Assembly: GCA_964421595.1 (NCBI GenBank)
Contig: CAYQXY010000004.1
Location: 1-64,000, forward strand
Direction: 5' to 3'
From: PXAP01 sp964421595
GTDB lineage: Bacteria; Bacteroidota; Bacteroidia; Bacteroidales; PUMT01
Length of the DNA: 64,000 nucleotides
The position numbers and the translations under genes were made by a program. The notes under the pieces are model-generated. The model saw only the letters and a program-made list of their open reading frames with translations, searched no databases and was not told where the DNA came from. Shown here in pieces: positions 9,759-19,579 of the stretch (positions within the stretch are counted from its first letter, which is position 1; the number at the start of each line of letters is the position of its first letter).

Positions 9759-10124
9759 AGGGGAAAACGGGTTAATGAGGTTTAAAGAGTGTTTAAATTA
9801 TTTAACTAAGTGTCAAACAGTTTTTTTCTACAAATTGTTCAGCGTTTTATTTTTATTTAATCTCAAAATTATGTTATGTTGAATTAACATTAAAATTTAA
9901 ATCGGCGAATGGTAGATTAGTGCCGGTAAGCAGCTGAGACCTTTTAAATTCAGCACGGTTTTGTAATAGTTATTATTTATTTAAAACGATGATTCCGGTA
10001 ACATAACATAGATTATGCCATAATGTGCAAATTAATCACAACATGTTAGTTAGGTGGTGTGTGTAGCCTGCATAGAGGGCAAAAGTGTCCGGTTTTGAAT
10101 AGGTGTAAGTACGCAATCGGACAG
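9759..10124. other. Intergenic region upstream of the efflux operon
   Basis: About 366 AT-rich bases between tolC (reads leftward) and the 3' end of the MFS gene. A loose inverted repeat ATGTT-GAATT-AACAT lies near 9875 and could be a regulator site. No coding sequence, RNA gene or perfect promoter pair was recognised. It must carry the promoter of the efflux operon and the end of the MFS transcript. Confidence 0.5.
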
Positions 10125-11285
10125 TCAGGCAGGTGATGACGAAGTAATCTTTTTCCTTGCAATGTTAAAAATAATTAATATGGCTATCATGCAAACAGGA
10201 ACAAGAGCAAGAGACAATCTGAGGTTAAAATGACCCGCAAGCAGTCCCGCGATATAAGGCAGAGACATGCCGCCAAAAAGCGCTATTGCCAGAATTATAC
10301 TGAAAGCAGTTCCCGAGTAATCGGGAAAAAGGTTTCCGACATATGCAAAAACGAGCGGGAATACAGCGGCAAACCCCAGTCCCGTAATAAGGAGGCCCGG
10401 CAATGCCATCAATGGTGAGGTAGCGGTCAGCAGCATTACTGAACCTGCAACCGAAATGAGCAGCGATGCTATCATTACTTTACTCATCGAAACAGTCCGC
10501 AATATCTTGCTTATGGCAAGTCTCGAGATAATAAGTCCAAGCCAGTACAGCGAAAGGAATAGTACCGATTGACTGGCCGGGATATTCAACTCTTCCAGAA
10601 AAAAAGTTGCTGACCAGCCGCTTACTGTCATCTCCATTCCGCTCTGAAAAAACAGGATCATGCCAAAAAGGATAATTGCCGGCTTCTTAGCAAGCTTTAA
10701 CCCGTCTTTTAATGGAAAACCCTGTTCATGTTTTGGTGCCGGGAACTTTAAGAAAGTAAAAAACAGCAGAGGCACAATAATCAGGGCGCCTACCAATCCT
10801 ATCAGAGCTTCGAAAGAAAAACGATCAAGTGAGGTGCCAAGAAGGAATGGAACTCCCAGCGCACCTATCCCAAAGAAGACCCCGAGCAGGCTAAGTCCCG
10901 AACCGCGGTTTTCTTCACTGATATCAGATATAAGGGCATTCGTTCCGCCATTTACCGCACCACCGGCAAATCCAACAAAAAAAAGAGATAATTTAAGAAT
11001 TGCTACCGAACTGGCAAATGCAATGCCTTCGATACTTGCAAATACAAGAGCTGAATTTACGATCAGCAATCCTTTATAACCATACCGGTCAACAACCGGA
11101 CCGAACATTAATGATCCGATCATCATCCCCATGCTCATTACAATGAACAATGATCCGGCGTCGGCATGATTTATATTGAACTTATGAGTTACAGAAGGAA
11201 GTACAGATCCAAGTACTGTGATTACTACACCAAAAATAAGCATTCCCATGCATCCTGCGGCAAAGATTAGTTTTTTGTTATACAT
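10125..11285 (-). CDS. MFS transporter, probably for sugars
   Basis: 386 residues with 12 predicted membrane segments. The loop between TM2 and TM3 has the MFS signature GPVVDRYGYKG, and the TM4-TM5 region reads FVGFAGGAVNGGTNALISD, as in FucP/sugar-type MFS proteins. A second pseudo-symmetric half starts near residue 205. It follows the GH42 glycosidase gene by 81 bp on the same strand, so import of the released sugar is a reasonable but unproven role. Confidence 0.85.
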   Translation of the reverse strand: MYNKKLIFAAGCMGMLIFGVVITVLGSVLPSVTHKFNINHADAGSLFIVMSMGMMIGSLMFGPVVDRYGYKGLLIVNSALVFASIEGIAFASSVAILKLSLFFVGFAGGAVNGGTNALISDISEENRGSGLSLLGVFFGIGALGVPFLLGTSLDRFSFEALIGLVGALIIVPLLFFTFLKFPAPKHEQGFPLKDGLKLAKKPAIILFGMILFFQSGMEMTVSGWSATFFLEELNIPASQSVLFLSLYWLGLIISRLAISKILRTVSMSKVMIASLLISVAGSVMLLTATSPLMALPGLLITGLGFAAVFPLVFAYVGNLFPDYSGTAFSIILAIALFGGMSLPYIAGLLAGHFNLRLSLALVPVCMIAILIIFNIARKKITSSSPA

Positions 11286-11366
11286 TGAGAAGTATTAGCA
11301 GGTTTGATTTGATATAATTTGAATGTTTTACTGTGAAGCCCGGTTTATGAATCTCCTCCGGCTTTA

Positions 11367-13652
11367 TTACCATATTTCCCAAACTGTAACCTGTTTGGCG
11401 TCTATGGTGGTATCAAGCTGCAGTATATTATTCCTTGATCTTATCCGGCTTACCTGATCGAGCATAAGGTCTCTGACCCTGTAATTTTTGTTGTCACCGG
11501 TGCTCAGGTCGATCCTTACTTCTTCTATGGTGTCACTGTGATTTATTATATATAATACATATCCACGGTCATTGTTTTGCAAGCGGACCTCCACCTGTGA
11601 CTCCTTGTTGCCATCATGAGAGGTAATGAACGGCCTGTCAATTTGAGCCCAGTTGAGAAGGTTGATAAAGAAGGCTTCATTGTTCAGGTCAGGATCGGGA
11701 TGGTTGGCCATTCCCAGGTAGGTACCTGCCAGTATGGCCTCGCCTTTTCCATACTTTGCACTAACAATTGAAGCACTCCCGTCTTCAAGCTCTGCAAGAA
11801 CTTCAACTTCCCTGTCCGCTAAAGGAACTACCGACTTGGCATACAGTGAACCTTTCAGGGTAAGCCCTGAAGACAGGTTTGATGTAGATGGGTGTGAAGT
11901 ATTTGTTATTTCGATATTAACTTCATCGCGCATCCTCACCTCATGTTCCCTGACCCCGAATACTTCATGCAGTCCAAGACCCGGAATAATTTCCGAGGCA
12001 TAGCCTCTGTCATCGTTCCAGCCTATTCTGGCTTCAGCCAGAACATGTCCGCCATTTTCAACATAAGCTTTAATCCCTTCAGCTGCTTCCCTGGTTATCA
12101 TTACCGGCCACGGCAGTATAACCAGTTTATATTGGGAAAGCTCCTGGTTTTCCACGTGTTCACGATGAATAAAGTCCACCGGCACATTATGATCGGCAAA
12201 TGCCCTGAAATAACCTATCAGGGAGTTTGAATGGGCGCCTGGATAATCACGACGTTGCATGCCTCCAACCATCTGTGAGAGAGGATTGTATACGATGCCA
12301 ATTTCAGCTTTGGCAGGGGTGGAGGAAAGAAACAGTTGCTGGTTATTATCAACCACCCTGGCTATTTCGCCGGCATGTACCGCACGTTCTGTTAAGGTAC
12401 CATCGAGGTTTATCAGTCCGTAACCACCCGCCTCATACCCTGAAGACATCGGATAGTAGGCGTATACATTAACTCCCTTTGCACCCTTAGCCAGTGCTGA
12501 CCATGCCCAGATACGGTGATCGTCAGGAACTACCGGGTCGCTTACAAGCAGCGCAATGGTCCCCATTCCAGCCTGCAGTTCACCAACGTACCATCCTCCT
12601 TTTTCTCTGTTTGCGCTTCTTGTAAAATCCATCACAGCACGTAAAGTTGTAACTGACCAGTGTCGGTCAGGATGATTATGTTTTGGGTACAGTGAAACAC
12701 CGTAATAATCAAGAGGGCGTGCCATCAGGAAATCATCTGTTGCACCGGCGCCGACGTGCGGTGACTGGAACAGGGATGCTCCGACTGCATGAGCTGTTAT
12801 TATGCTGGCCGTGTCGGCCTTCCTGATCGCCTCATATCTCACCCGCATGTCATCTACAAGTTTTTCGTAAATAAATGTCTTCCAGTCGATGAAGTCTGTA
12901 TAACTTAGAATAGTACTGAACCGGGGAGGGTCAACCTGGTTCCAGTCGCTGAAATTTCTGTACCATGACTGGTTCAGTGCTTCGAGTGACTGGTATTTAT
13001 CCATCAGCCACCATCTGAACCTGGTTCTTGTGCCGGGACAAAAGCAAAACTGAACGTTGGGTACATAATCAATGTGAGCCCAGTTAATTATATGTGGTTC
13101 GCTCCACAGATCCCATCCATATAAGTTCGGGTATTGTATGGCAACTTTTGCGGTTTCTGTATAAAATGCAAGCACTGCATCGCTAACTTCCTGATTGTCT
13201 GTGCAGGCCCCGGGTGCTGACTGAGGATGTACCTTAATTCCACTCTGGGTTTCAAACAGGGCATGCGGAAACTCTTCCTCCACCCAGTCCGGTGCCGAAT
13301 CGGCATACATTTGTATGAACACCCGCAGCCCTTCTTCCCGGGCAAGTCTCATCAGCAGATGAAGGTTATCGAAATTGTATTCTCCTCTGACAGGTTCACA
13401 GGTTGCCCATTCAACCCAGGTGCGGACTGTATTGAAGCCAAGCTTTTTTATCTGTTGAAGGTCATGACGCCATTCATTTTCAGAATACTGATCAATTCCG
13501 GAAAGCATAGGGGCACGAGCCTTTCCGCCACTATACCATACAGAAAAAGGAAAAAAATCAGGTCTTGCAGTGGTATCTGCGACATCTGCCCGGGAAGGGC
13601 TGATGAATATTATCAGGAAAAGAATAGCCAGTATGCACTTTGTTCGTTTCAC
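11367..13652 (-). CDS. Secreted GH42-type beta-galactosidase-like glycosidase
   Basis: 761 residues. A signal peptide (residues 1-22) directs it to the periplasm or beyond. Residues 33-430 form a TIM barrel of the GH42 type, beginning with FSVWYSGGKARAP. The likely acid/base is Glu185 in WDLWSEPHI and the likely nucleophile Glu358 in WYVGELQAG, both at the ends of barrel strands as in clan GH-A. Residues about 445-660 match the beta-galactosidase trimerisation domain (flavodoxin-like, with VILPWPVMITREAAEGI and GGHVLAEARIGW), then a small C-terminal beta domain. GH42 enzymes are often cytosolic; an exported form suggests action on oligosaccharides in the periplasm. Exact linkage unknown. Confidence 0.87.
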   Translation of the reverse strand: MKRTKCILAILFLIIFISPSRADVADTTARPDFFPFSVWYSGGKARAPMLSGIDQYSENEWRHDLQQIKKLGFNTVRTWVEWATCEPVRGEYNFDNLHLLMRLAREEGLRVFIQMYADSAPDWVEEEFPHALFETQSGIKVHPQSAPGACTDNQEVSDAVLAFYTETAKVAIQYPNLYGWDLWSEPHIINWAHIDYVPNVQFCFCPGTRTRFRWWLMDKYQSLEALNQSWYRNFSDWNQVDPPRFSTILSYTDFIDWKTFIYEKLVDDMRVRYEAIRKADTASIITAHAVGASLFQSPHVGAGATDDFLMARPLDYYGVSLYPKHNHPDRHWSVTTLRAVMDFTRSANREKGGWYVGELQAGMGTIALLVSDPVVPDDHRIWAWSALAKGAKGVNVYAYYPMSSGYEAGGYGLINLDGTLTERAVHAGEIARVVDNNQQLFLSSTPAKAEIGIVYNPLSQMVGGMQRRDYPGAHSNSLIGYFRAFADHNVPVDFIHREHVENQELSQYKLVILPWPVMITREAAEGIKAYVENGGHVLAEARIGWNDDRGYASEIIPGLGLHEVFGVREHEVRMRDEVNIEITNTSHPSTSNLSSGLTLKGSLYAKSVVPLADREVEVLAELEDGSASIVSAKYGKGEAILAGTYLGMANHPDPDLNNEAFFINLLNWAQIDRPFITSHDGNKESQVEVRLQNNDRGYVLYIINHSDTIEEVRIDLSTGDNKNYRVRDLMLDQVSRIRSRNNILQLDTTIDAKQVTVWEIW

Positions 13653-13806
13653 AGGAATATATTTTAGTTAAGAATACCTTCTGAAATTATAACTAATTCT
13701 CATGTTATATCAGGTGGAAATATAGACATTTTTTGAGAAAACATTGCCGGTAGTGCGTTATATGGACGACACCTTTGAACATATATCCGGAAACTTTAGC
13801 CGTATA

Positions 13807-15090
13807 TTAAACCTGGAAAAAAATGCCTGCAATAAGAATTCCCGCAATAACGGCAGTCAGATCGGCAAAGAGTCCGCAACCCACAGCATACCTTGTATTA
13901 CGAATACCCACAGCGCCGAAATATACTGCAACAGTATAGAATGTGGTTTCTGTAGAACCCTGAAAAGTTGCGGCGAGTCTTCCCACAAAGGAATCAACTC
14001 CGTAATGTATAAATGCTTCTGTCATCATACCCCTGGCACCACTTCCACTGAGTGGTTTCATGAATGCGGTGGGCAGGGCACCCACAAATTCCGTGTCAAT
14101 CCCAAACACACCCACGAGGGCACCTATAGCCGAAACAATCATATCAAGAGCCCCCGATGCACGAAGAACGCCTATTGCAACAAGCATTGCAAGTAAGTAT
14201 GGAATTATATTAACGGCTACCTGGAAGCCTTCTTTGGCTCCTTCAATAAACTGATCATATACATTTACTTTTTTTCTCCATGCCAGCAGGATGAATAGAA
14301 CAATTATCAGAAACAAAAACAGATTTCCGGCAAAGGCTGAAACAACACCGATAGTAGCCGATGCCATACTGCTGAAAGTCCATAATATCAACCCGATTAA
14401 AATTGAGAGTCCTCCAATATACCCCAGCACCACCCTGTTGAACAGATTAATACGCTGAATTGCCGATACTATAAGCAGGCCTGCAATTGTTGAGAAAAAT
14501 GTCGTTAACATAATAGGAAGGAAAATATCAGCCGGATTTGCTGCATCATATGCCACACGAATTGCCATTACTGAAACCGGGATCAAAGTTAGTCCACTGG
14601 TGTTAAGCACAATAAACATTATCTGGGCATCGGAAGCCTTGTCCTTTTCAGGATTTGCTTCCTGCAGTTCCCGCATCGCCTTAATCCCTAATGGAGTAGC
14701 TGCATTGTCCAGACCAAGCATGTTGGCGCATATATTCATCGTCATTGAACCAAATGCAGGATGGTTATCCGGAAGACCCGGGAATATCTTTTTAAAGAAA
14801 GGCTTCACAAGCCATGTCAAACCGGTTACAGCACCACCCTTCTCACCTATTCGCATTATCCCAAGCCAGAGCGTCATTACACCAATAAGGTAAATGGCAA
14901 TATTAACACTTTCACTTGCCATGGTGAAAGTACTTTGTACAATGGCTGTGAATACATCCCTGTCAGCCTCACTGAATTCTATTCCAAGCAGAGGCTCGAG
15001 AAATCCACCCATAGCATATCCAATAACCCTGATCAGGGCAACGATCATTCCGGTTATGAAAAAACCGATCCAGATATAATTAAGTGTCAT
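13807..15090 (-). CDS. Nucleoside-recognition (Gate) domain membrane protein, SpmA-SpmB fusion type
   Basis: 427 residues with about 10 membrane segments, arranged as two Gate/nucleoside-recognition domains. The first half resembles SpmA (MRIGEKGGAVTGLTWLVKPF, NICANMLGLDNAATPLGIKAM) and the second SpmB (FQVAVNIIPYLLAMLVAIGVLRASG, ALPTAFMKPLSGSGARGMM). In Bacillus these are two separate proteins linked to spore core dehydration; in non-sporulating Bacteroidota the fused form is common and its function is unknown, possibly transport. It is 74 bp downstream of the MlaF-like gene on the same strand and may be co-transcribed, though the function need not be related. Confidence 0.85.
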   Translation of the reverse strand: MTLNYIWIGFFITGMIVALIRVIGYAMGGFLEPLLGIEFSEADRDVFTAIVQSTFTMASESVNIAIYLIGVMTLWLGIMRIGEKGGAVTGLTWLVKPFFKKIFPGLPDNHPAFGSMTMNICANMLGLDNAATPLGIKAMRELQEANPEKDKASDAQIMFIVLNTSGLTLIPVSVMAIRVAYDAANPADIFLPIMLTTFFSTIAGLLIVSAIQRINLFNRVVLGYIGGLSILIGLILWTFSSMASATIGVVSAFAGNLFLFLIIVLFILLAWRKKVNVYDQFIEGAKEGFQVAVNIIPYLLAMLVAIGVLRASGALDMIVSAIGALVGVFGIDTEFVGALPTAFMKPLSGSGARGMMTEAFIHYGVDSFVGRLAATFQGSTETTFYTVAVYFGAVGIRNTRYAVGCGLFADLTAVIAGILIAGIFFQV

Positions 15091-15164
15091 TTAAGTAATT
15101 TGAAGCAGTATAACTCATATGTGGTTTTTCGGCCGACTAATATAAAGGAAAAAGCTGGTTTTTA

Positions 15165-15929
15165 TTACTTTTTTTCGAAACCGTGGTCCTTTTTTGGAAC
15201 GGAAAAAAACTCTGTTACGGAAGGTTGATCTGAATTAAGTGCCTCCTTTATCGTGCCCTGGAAAATTACAACTCCTTTCTCAAGATAAATAACACGGTTT
15301 GCGATACGAAGAATGCTGGATACTTCATGAGAGATCATAAATATTGACATGCCCAGCAGATTTTTCAGATTAATTATCAATTTATCAAGAGATTCCAGAG
15401 ATACCGGATCGAGTCCGGCACCCGGCTCGTCGCAGAAGAGAAGTGGTGGATCCATGACAATGGCCCTGGCAAGGGCAGCTCTTTTAAGCATACCACCACT
15501 CAGCTGGGAAGGGTACTGGTGATATGCTTCCTCAAGATTTACAAGTCCGAGTTTTTTGTAAACAATATTTTCAATAAGCTTGTCCGGCAGATTGGTATGC
15601 TGAATCAGAGGAAGTGCAATATTTTCGGCAACAGACATTGAGTTTAGCAATGCTGCGTTCTGATAAAAAACACCCATCTTTAAATAGAGAGCTATCTGCT
15701 GCTTCTCAGTGAGGGAAGTAATATCCTGGCCGAGAAGATAAATTTCTCCCTTTTCCACAGGATAAAGGCCCAGAAGATGTCTCAGCAAGGTTGTTTTACC
15801 AGACCCGCTTACGCCAAGCAGCACAGTAACTTCTCCCTTATTGGCTGTAAGATTAACGTCGCTGAGGATTTCATTCCCATCAAGTATTGATGAAAGATGC
15901 CGTACCTCTATTACCTTTTCTTCATTCAC
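15165..15929 (-). CDS. ABC transporter ATPase, MlaF-type lipid transport
   Basis: 254 residues with all ABC ATPase motifs: Walker A GVSGSGKTT near residue 38, signature LSGGMLKRAALARA, Walker B LLFCDEPGAGLDP, and a switch histidine in MISHEV. The Met-Leu replacement after LSGG and the sequence DEPGAGLDP are typical of the MlaF/MKL subfamily that powers MCE systems. It follows the STAS-MlaE permease gene by about 140 bp on the same strand and would supply ATP hydrolysis for phospholipid or other lipid transfer between the two membranes. Confidence 0.9.
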   Translation of the reverse strand: MNEEKVIEVRHLSSILDGNEILSDVNLTANKGEVTVLLGVSGSGKTTLLRHLLGLYPVEKGEIYLLGQDITSLTEKQQIALYLKMGVFYQNAALLNSMSVAENIALPLIQHTNLPDKLIENIVYKKLGLVNLEEAYHQYPSQLSGGMLKRAALARAIVMDPPLLFCDEPGAGLDPVSLESLDKLIINLKNLLGMSIFMISHEVSSILRIANRVIYLEKGVVIFQGTIKEALNSDQPSVTEFFSVPKKDHGFEKK

Positions 15930-16069
15930 AACCGGATATTTTTTGGGGTGTGTTTAAGTTGATCTTATAATACTGACAGTTTTAGCTTCTTGTCTGATAT
16001 TTGCCATGTACAGATCACTTTCATAATAAATTTTTTTAGATTTCCCTTTTGACAGCACGCCGTGACTTA

Positions 16070-17209
16070 TCAATAAAAAAGCAGCCCCATTAAACTGTCT
16101 GCCAGAATTACAAGCGAAATGGAAGTCACAACTGCTTCTGTAGTTACTCTGCCGACACCTTCAGCACCGCGTTCCACACTTAATCCGTAAAAGCTTCCTG
16201 TAAGTACTATTATACCGGCATATACCTGACTTTTTATTAATCCGGTCAACAGGTCCTTGTTATACATTACGCTTTCCATCCTGTTGATGAATATCTCGGG
16301 AGTAATATTCAGGTTGATATAAGCTGCCAGTGCCCCGCCGGTTATACCTGATACATTAGCCAGGATAATCAGGAAAGGCATAGTAAACATACATGCATAA
16401 AGTTTTGGAACCACAACAAACCGCAGAGGGTTCAATCCCATAGTATGAAGAGCATCCAGTTCTGACGAAACCTTCATTGACGCAATCTCTGCAGCTATCG
16501 CCGAACCGCTTCGGCCGGAAACCATAATGGCAGTTATCAGAGGCCCCATCTGGCTCATCATGGCAATAACAGTAAGGTCGACAATATATATATCTGCCCC
16601 GAAATGCCTGAGTTCCCTGGCTGAGTGCAATGCAAGAACAAGTCCGATTGCAAATGACATAACAATAATTATAAAAGCGGCATTTACCCCAATAAGGACC
16701 GACTGATTTACAAACTCACCCTTTCTGCTTGTCTTTGGAGTAAACATATCATGTAAAGCCCAATAGAATATATTGGCTGCCAGTACAAAAAATTCGTAGA
16801 TGTAGGATGTGAAAAATTCAAAGGCTCGCTGACCAGTACGCTCAAGCAGATTTAATCTTTCCGGTAATTTTTTTTTAACAGTTTCAGAAGGTTTGAAGAG
16901 CTCCAGTTTTTCCTGAACAGTTTGACTTCCTCCTTCGAGCTTGACTACACAGCCCTTGTCTGTTAAAGAATTAATAATATAATACAATGCTATTACACCG
17001 GCACTGTCTATCTCATTGATATTGTCTATATCGATCAATATACTGGATAGCTTCAGATCACCTGTTTTCCTGGTAATTACCCTGACAAAATTTCCTGATT
17101 CGGCAATCCCAAGGTTTCCGGATATCTCCATTCTGTTATCATCCAGCAGACACCGGATGTTTGGGGAATCTATCAAAGTTTTCTTTATTTGCCGTTTTGC
17201 CGGTCTCAT
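16070..17209 (-). CDS. MlaE-type permease with fused N-terminal STAS (MlaB-like) domain
   Basis: 379 residues. Residues about 18-105 form a STAS domain with the motif NEIDSAGVIALYYI, corresponding to the separate MlaB protein of E. coli. Residues about 125-379 form the MlaE permease: five membrane segments and the conserved block SQMGPLITAIMVSGRSGSAIAAEI plus the coupling region ELDALHTMGLNP. The fusion fixes the regulator to the permease at 1:1. It lies between the PqiC-like lipoprotein gene and the ATPase gene. Substrate is probably glycerophospholipid, from family knowledge only. Confidence 0.9.
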   Translation of the reverse strand: MRPAKRQIKKTLIDSPNIRCLLDDNRMEISGNLGIAESGNFVRVITRKTGDLKLSSILIDIDNINEIDSAGVIALYYIINSLTDKGCVVKLEGGSQTVQEKLELFKPSETVKKKLPERLNLLERTGQRAFEFFTSYIYEFFVLAANIFYWALHDMFTPKTSRKGEFVNQSVLIGVNAAFIIIVMSFAIGLVLALHSARELRHFGADIYIVDLTVIAMMSQMGPLITAIMVSGRSGSAIAAEIASMKVSSELDALHTMGLNPLRFVVVPKLYACMFTMPFLIILANVSGITGGALAAYINLNITPEIFINRMESVMYNKDLLTGLIKSQVYAGIIVLTGSFYGLSVERGAEGVGRVTTEAVVTSISLVILADSLMGLLFY

Positions 17210-17290
17210 AAACCATTTAATGATTTCAGCCGGTTACGGCTTTGTGAGATGAATTGATGCTTGCAGTGGATCATGTAAAAGGGCTTAAAT

Positions 17291-17890
17291 CTATTCATAT
17301 AATTTTAATATACCACCGAGAAAATGGTCAAGTTCCTCAACAAACATCACACTCACTGACCTGGCAAACAGATTAAGATTCGGGTCATCCATTTCAGTGG
17401 TGCTGCTGTTAAGATGCTCTGATACTATATTGCCCGAATCATTGTCAATAAGCCTGAACCGTACTACAAGGTGGGCATGATAATCATTACGTTCCCTGAC
17501 AACTTCCAGACGATGGACCACAGTTTCAATTGAGTAGATTGCATCATGAACAGGTGAAGTATGATGAACCCTGCTGAAGACCCTGTTATCGTCGAGGTAA
17601 TCAAGTAAAATTCGGGTAAAACCGGCCTCTGGTCTAATTGCCCAGTGATTAAATGAATAGTACCTTATTTCGTGGCTGTCTTCCCTGTATGCAATCTGGT
17701 TTGTAGAAAATGCCGGATAGATATCAACAGGGTTAACATAACATGAACTTTCTATTGTGCGGCCAGGAATATTTACTGATATGTCACGGGGGTATTCAAG
17801 AATGTAAAACCTGTTTATTGCTGTCCTGCTGCCCCGGCATCCCGGCATTAAAAGTATGGCCAATAAAATAATAATAAAAAAATTCTTCAT
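17291..17890 (-). CDS. PqiC/YmbA-like lipoprotein of an MCE transport system
   Basis: 199 residues. A lipoprotein signal ends in LLMPGC at residues 13-18. The mature part resembles ABC-type transport auxiliary lipoproteins (PqiC, YmbA): RFYILEYPR near the start, the HEIRYYSFNHWAIRPE strand-turn that in this family precedes a helix-strand unit, and NRVFSRV. In E. coli PqiC is outer-membrane bound and forms the docking ring for the PqiB MCE needle. Position between the MCE gene and the permease gene fits that role. The E. coli Mla system lacks such a lipoprotein, so this operon mixes Mla- and Pqi-like parts. Confidence 0.75.
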   Translation of the reverse strand: MKNFFIIILLAILLMPGCRGSRTAINRFYILEYPRDISVNIPGRTIESSCYVNPVDIYPAFSTNQIAYREDSHEIRYYSFNHWAIRPEAGFTRILLDYLDDNRVFSRVHHTSPVHDAIYSIETVVHRLEVVRERNDYHAHLVVRFRLIDNDSGNIVSEHLNSSTTEMDDPNLNLFARSVSVMFVEELDHFLGGILKLYE

Positions 17891-17978
17891 CCGGCAAATT
17901 TAAAATTAATAATCCAATCTGAGTAAATTTCAGGTGGTTTACGGACGGATCAACCTTTTCAGTTGATTCCACTCACTG

Positions 17979-18986
17979 TCAGTTTCCCTGAAGGTGTCTG
18001 TCCGGAGTACCTCTTAAATTCTGCCCCCTGACAAGCACCGAGGGGTCGGCATTGATTTTCCTTGCAGCCTGGTTCAGGTTTTCCAGGGTATACTGGAGAA
18101 GTAAAAGATTATCATTAACCTGTTCGCTGCTCGATGCAAAGTCTTCATCCAGTCTCAGTAATAGCTTCTGGGTTTGCATGGTGGCCAGGGCAACACTCTC
18201 AATAAGCTCTTTGACATCAGCTTCGCGCACTGAGAGGGAAATGTCTCTCAGGTTTCCCAGAAGCTCTCCTATATCGTCACCCTGCATCAATTCGTTAAAC
18301 CTGCCGATGCCTGAATGCAGATCTTCAGAGGTCATTTCAAGGCGACCGCTAAGCTGGTTAATTGAGGCAGACGCTTCCCTTATATCCTGACGGTTTTCGG
18401 TAACTACAGCATCGAGGGTTGACATAGCCATACTTGTGTTTTCAGCAAGCAGTGATAGTTTTTCAGCGGTTTCTGCAAATTTGCCAATATTCTCAGGCAT
18501 GGTGAACTCTTGCAGATTATTGAGAACTTCCTCAACCTTATATGCAATTACCTCGGCCCTTCCCGTAATTTCTGCTACCATTGAAGTTCCCGGTTTAATG
18601 AACTCACCTGGTTCCAGGAAATCTGCTTCCTGCGAGCCACCGCTGATTTCAATTGTTTTTAGCCCGGTAATGCCCAGGGCGACAATATCGGCAATAGCAT
18701 CTACCTTAACAGGTGTGTCGCGGGTAAGTGAAATTTCAACGATAATAGTGCTTACACTTTTGGGATCGATGCGTATATTGGAGATCGAACCAACATTGAT
18801 CCCGAGATATTTAACCGGACTCCCGGTTTCAAGTCCGCTAACTGAGATACCCTGATAGGCTACATAATAATAATCCTTCTGTTCAAATAACCTGCGTGCT
18901 GTAAAAAAGCCTATGATTACCAGCAGTAATACCGAACTGAACAAAATAAATATCCCCAATCTGACACGTTGTGCTTTTCCCTTCAT
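17979..18986 (-). CDS. MCE/MlaD-family lipid-binding protein
   Basis: The start is placed at the ATG at 18986, giving MKGKAQRVRLG followed at once by a membrane helix (IFILFSSVLLLVIIGFF); a start at 19028 would add 14 residues. Residues about 35-115 form the MCE domain (YQGISVSGLETGSPVKYLGINVGSI, then ITGLKTIEI). The remaining 200 residues are mostly helical and likely coiled coil (ASASINQLSGRLEMTSEDL), as in single-MCE proteins that build a periplasmic needle. First gene of the lipid transport operon, followed by the PqiC-like lipoprotein, permease and ATPase genes. Confidence 0.9.
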   Translation of the reverse strand: MKGKAQRVRLGIFILFSSVLLLVIIGFFTARRLFEQKDYYYVAYQGISVSGLETGSPVKYLGINVGSISNIRIDPKSVSTIIVEISLTRDTPVKVDAIADIVALGITGLKTIEISGGSQEADFLEPGEFIKPGTSMVAEITGRAEVIAYKVEEVLNNLQEFTMPENIGKFAETAEKLSLLAENTSMAMSTLDAVVTENRQDIREASASINQLSGRLEMTSEDLHSGIGRFNELMQGDDIGELLGNLRDISLSVREADVKELIESVALATMQTQKLLLRLDEDFASSSEQVNDNLLLLQYTLENLNQAARKINADPSVLVRGQNLRGTPDRHLQGN

Positions 18987-19180
18987 TTTAGTATTTATTA
19001 TGGTTGTTGTAAATTTAGGAAAAACCATAGTAAATATTCAATCAAACTGAAAAAATTCAATTAGAGGCAGAATGTTATACATTTTACCGGTAATAAATGG
19101 CAACCATTTGTTTTTTTACTATTTTTAGCTTTTTATATATTTTGTTTTTAAAAACAGCCAGTTTACTAAAATTTATTAAA

Positions 19181-19579
19181 ATGAGAAAAAGTTTTATTAT
19201 CACAACAGTATTGATTTCACTAATTGCAGGAAGTTGTGTTTCAAACACTGAACAAGTTATGGAAACCAAGGAAGATCATTCTAAGATTATCGCTGCATGG
19301 ATTTCAATCCAGCCCGAACATATTGATGAATTTATTGTTCTGTTCAGCGAACTTACAGAGTTAACACTTCAGGAACCAGGATGTACCGAGTATAAATTAA
19401 TGCAGGACCCATCTGATCCGGGTAGTTTTCTCGTATTTGAGACTTATGTAAACCAGGCTGCAGTGGATGCGCATTTTGCAGCTCCCTATTTTACCGAATA
19501 CGGTGAAAAAATAGGTGCTCTTACATCTAAACCTGCCGAAATAGTGGTTTATGATGTTGCTGGTGAAACCAGACCATAA
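19181..19579 (+). CDS. Antibiotic-biosynthesis-monooxygenase (ABM) fold lipoprotein
   Basis: The ATG at 19181 gives a short lipoprotein signal (residues 1-18, ending LIAGSC); an upstream ATG at 19097 would add 28 hydrophobic residues and spoil the signal. Residues about 35-130 match the ABM domain: AAWISIQPEHIDEFI, LTLQEPGCTEYKLMQD, FLVFETYVNQAAVDAHFAAPYF. ABM proteins are small dimeric ferredoxin-like folds (quinol monooxygenases, heme-degrading enzymes, LsrG-like isomerases), usually cytosolic. An exported lipidated form is unusual. Substrate unknown; it stands alone, divergent from the MCE operon. Confidence 0.8.
   Translation: MRKSFIITTVLISLIAGSCVSNTEQVMETKEDHSKIIAAWISIQPEHIDEFIVLFSELTELTLQEPGCTEYKLMQDPSDPGSFLVFETYVNQAAVDAHFAAPYFTEYGEKIGALTSKPAEIVVYDVAGETRP

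Noticed and set aside
13227..13667. Long plus-strand reading frame antisense to the GH42 gene
   Set aside because: A shadow of the glycosidase gene, which has intact motifs; the antisense product shows no recognisable pattern.
13807..15090. Reading the SpmA/SpmB-type gene as evidence for sporulation
   Set aside because: Fused Spm-type proteins are widespread in non-sporulating Bacteroidota; no other spore gene is present, and SpoIID-domain proteins also occur outside sporulation.
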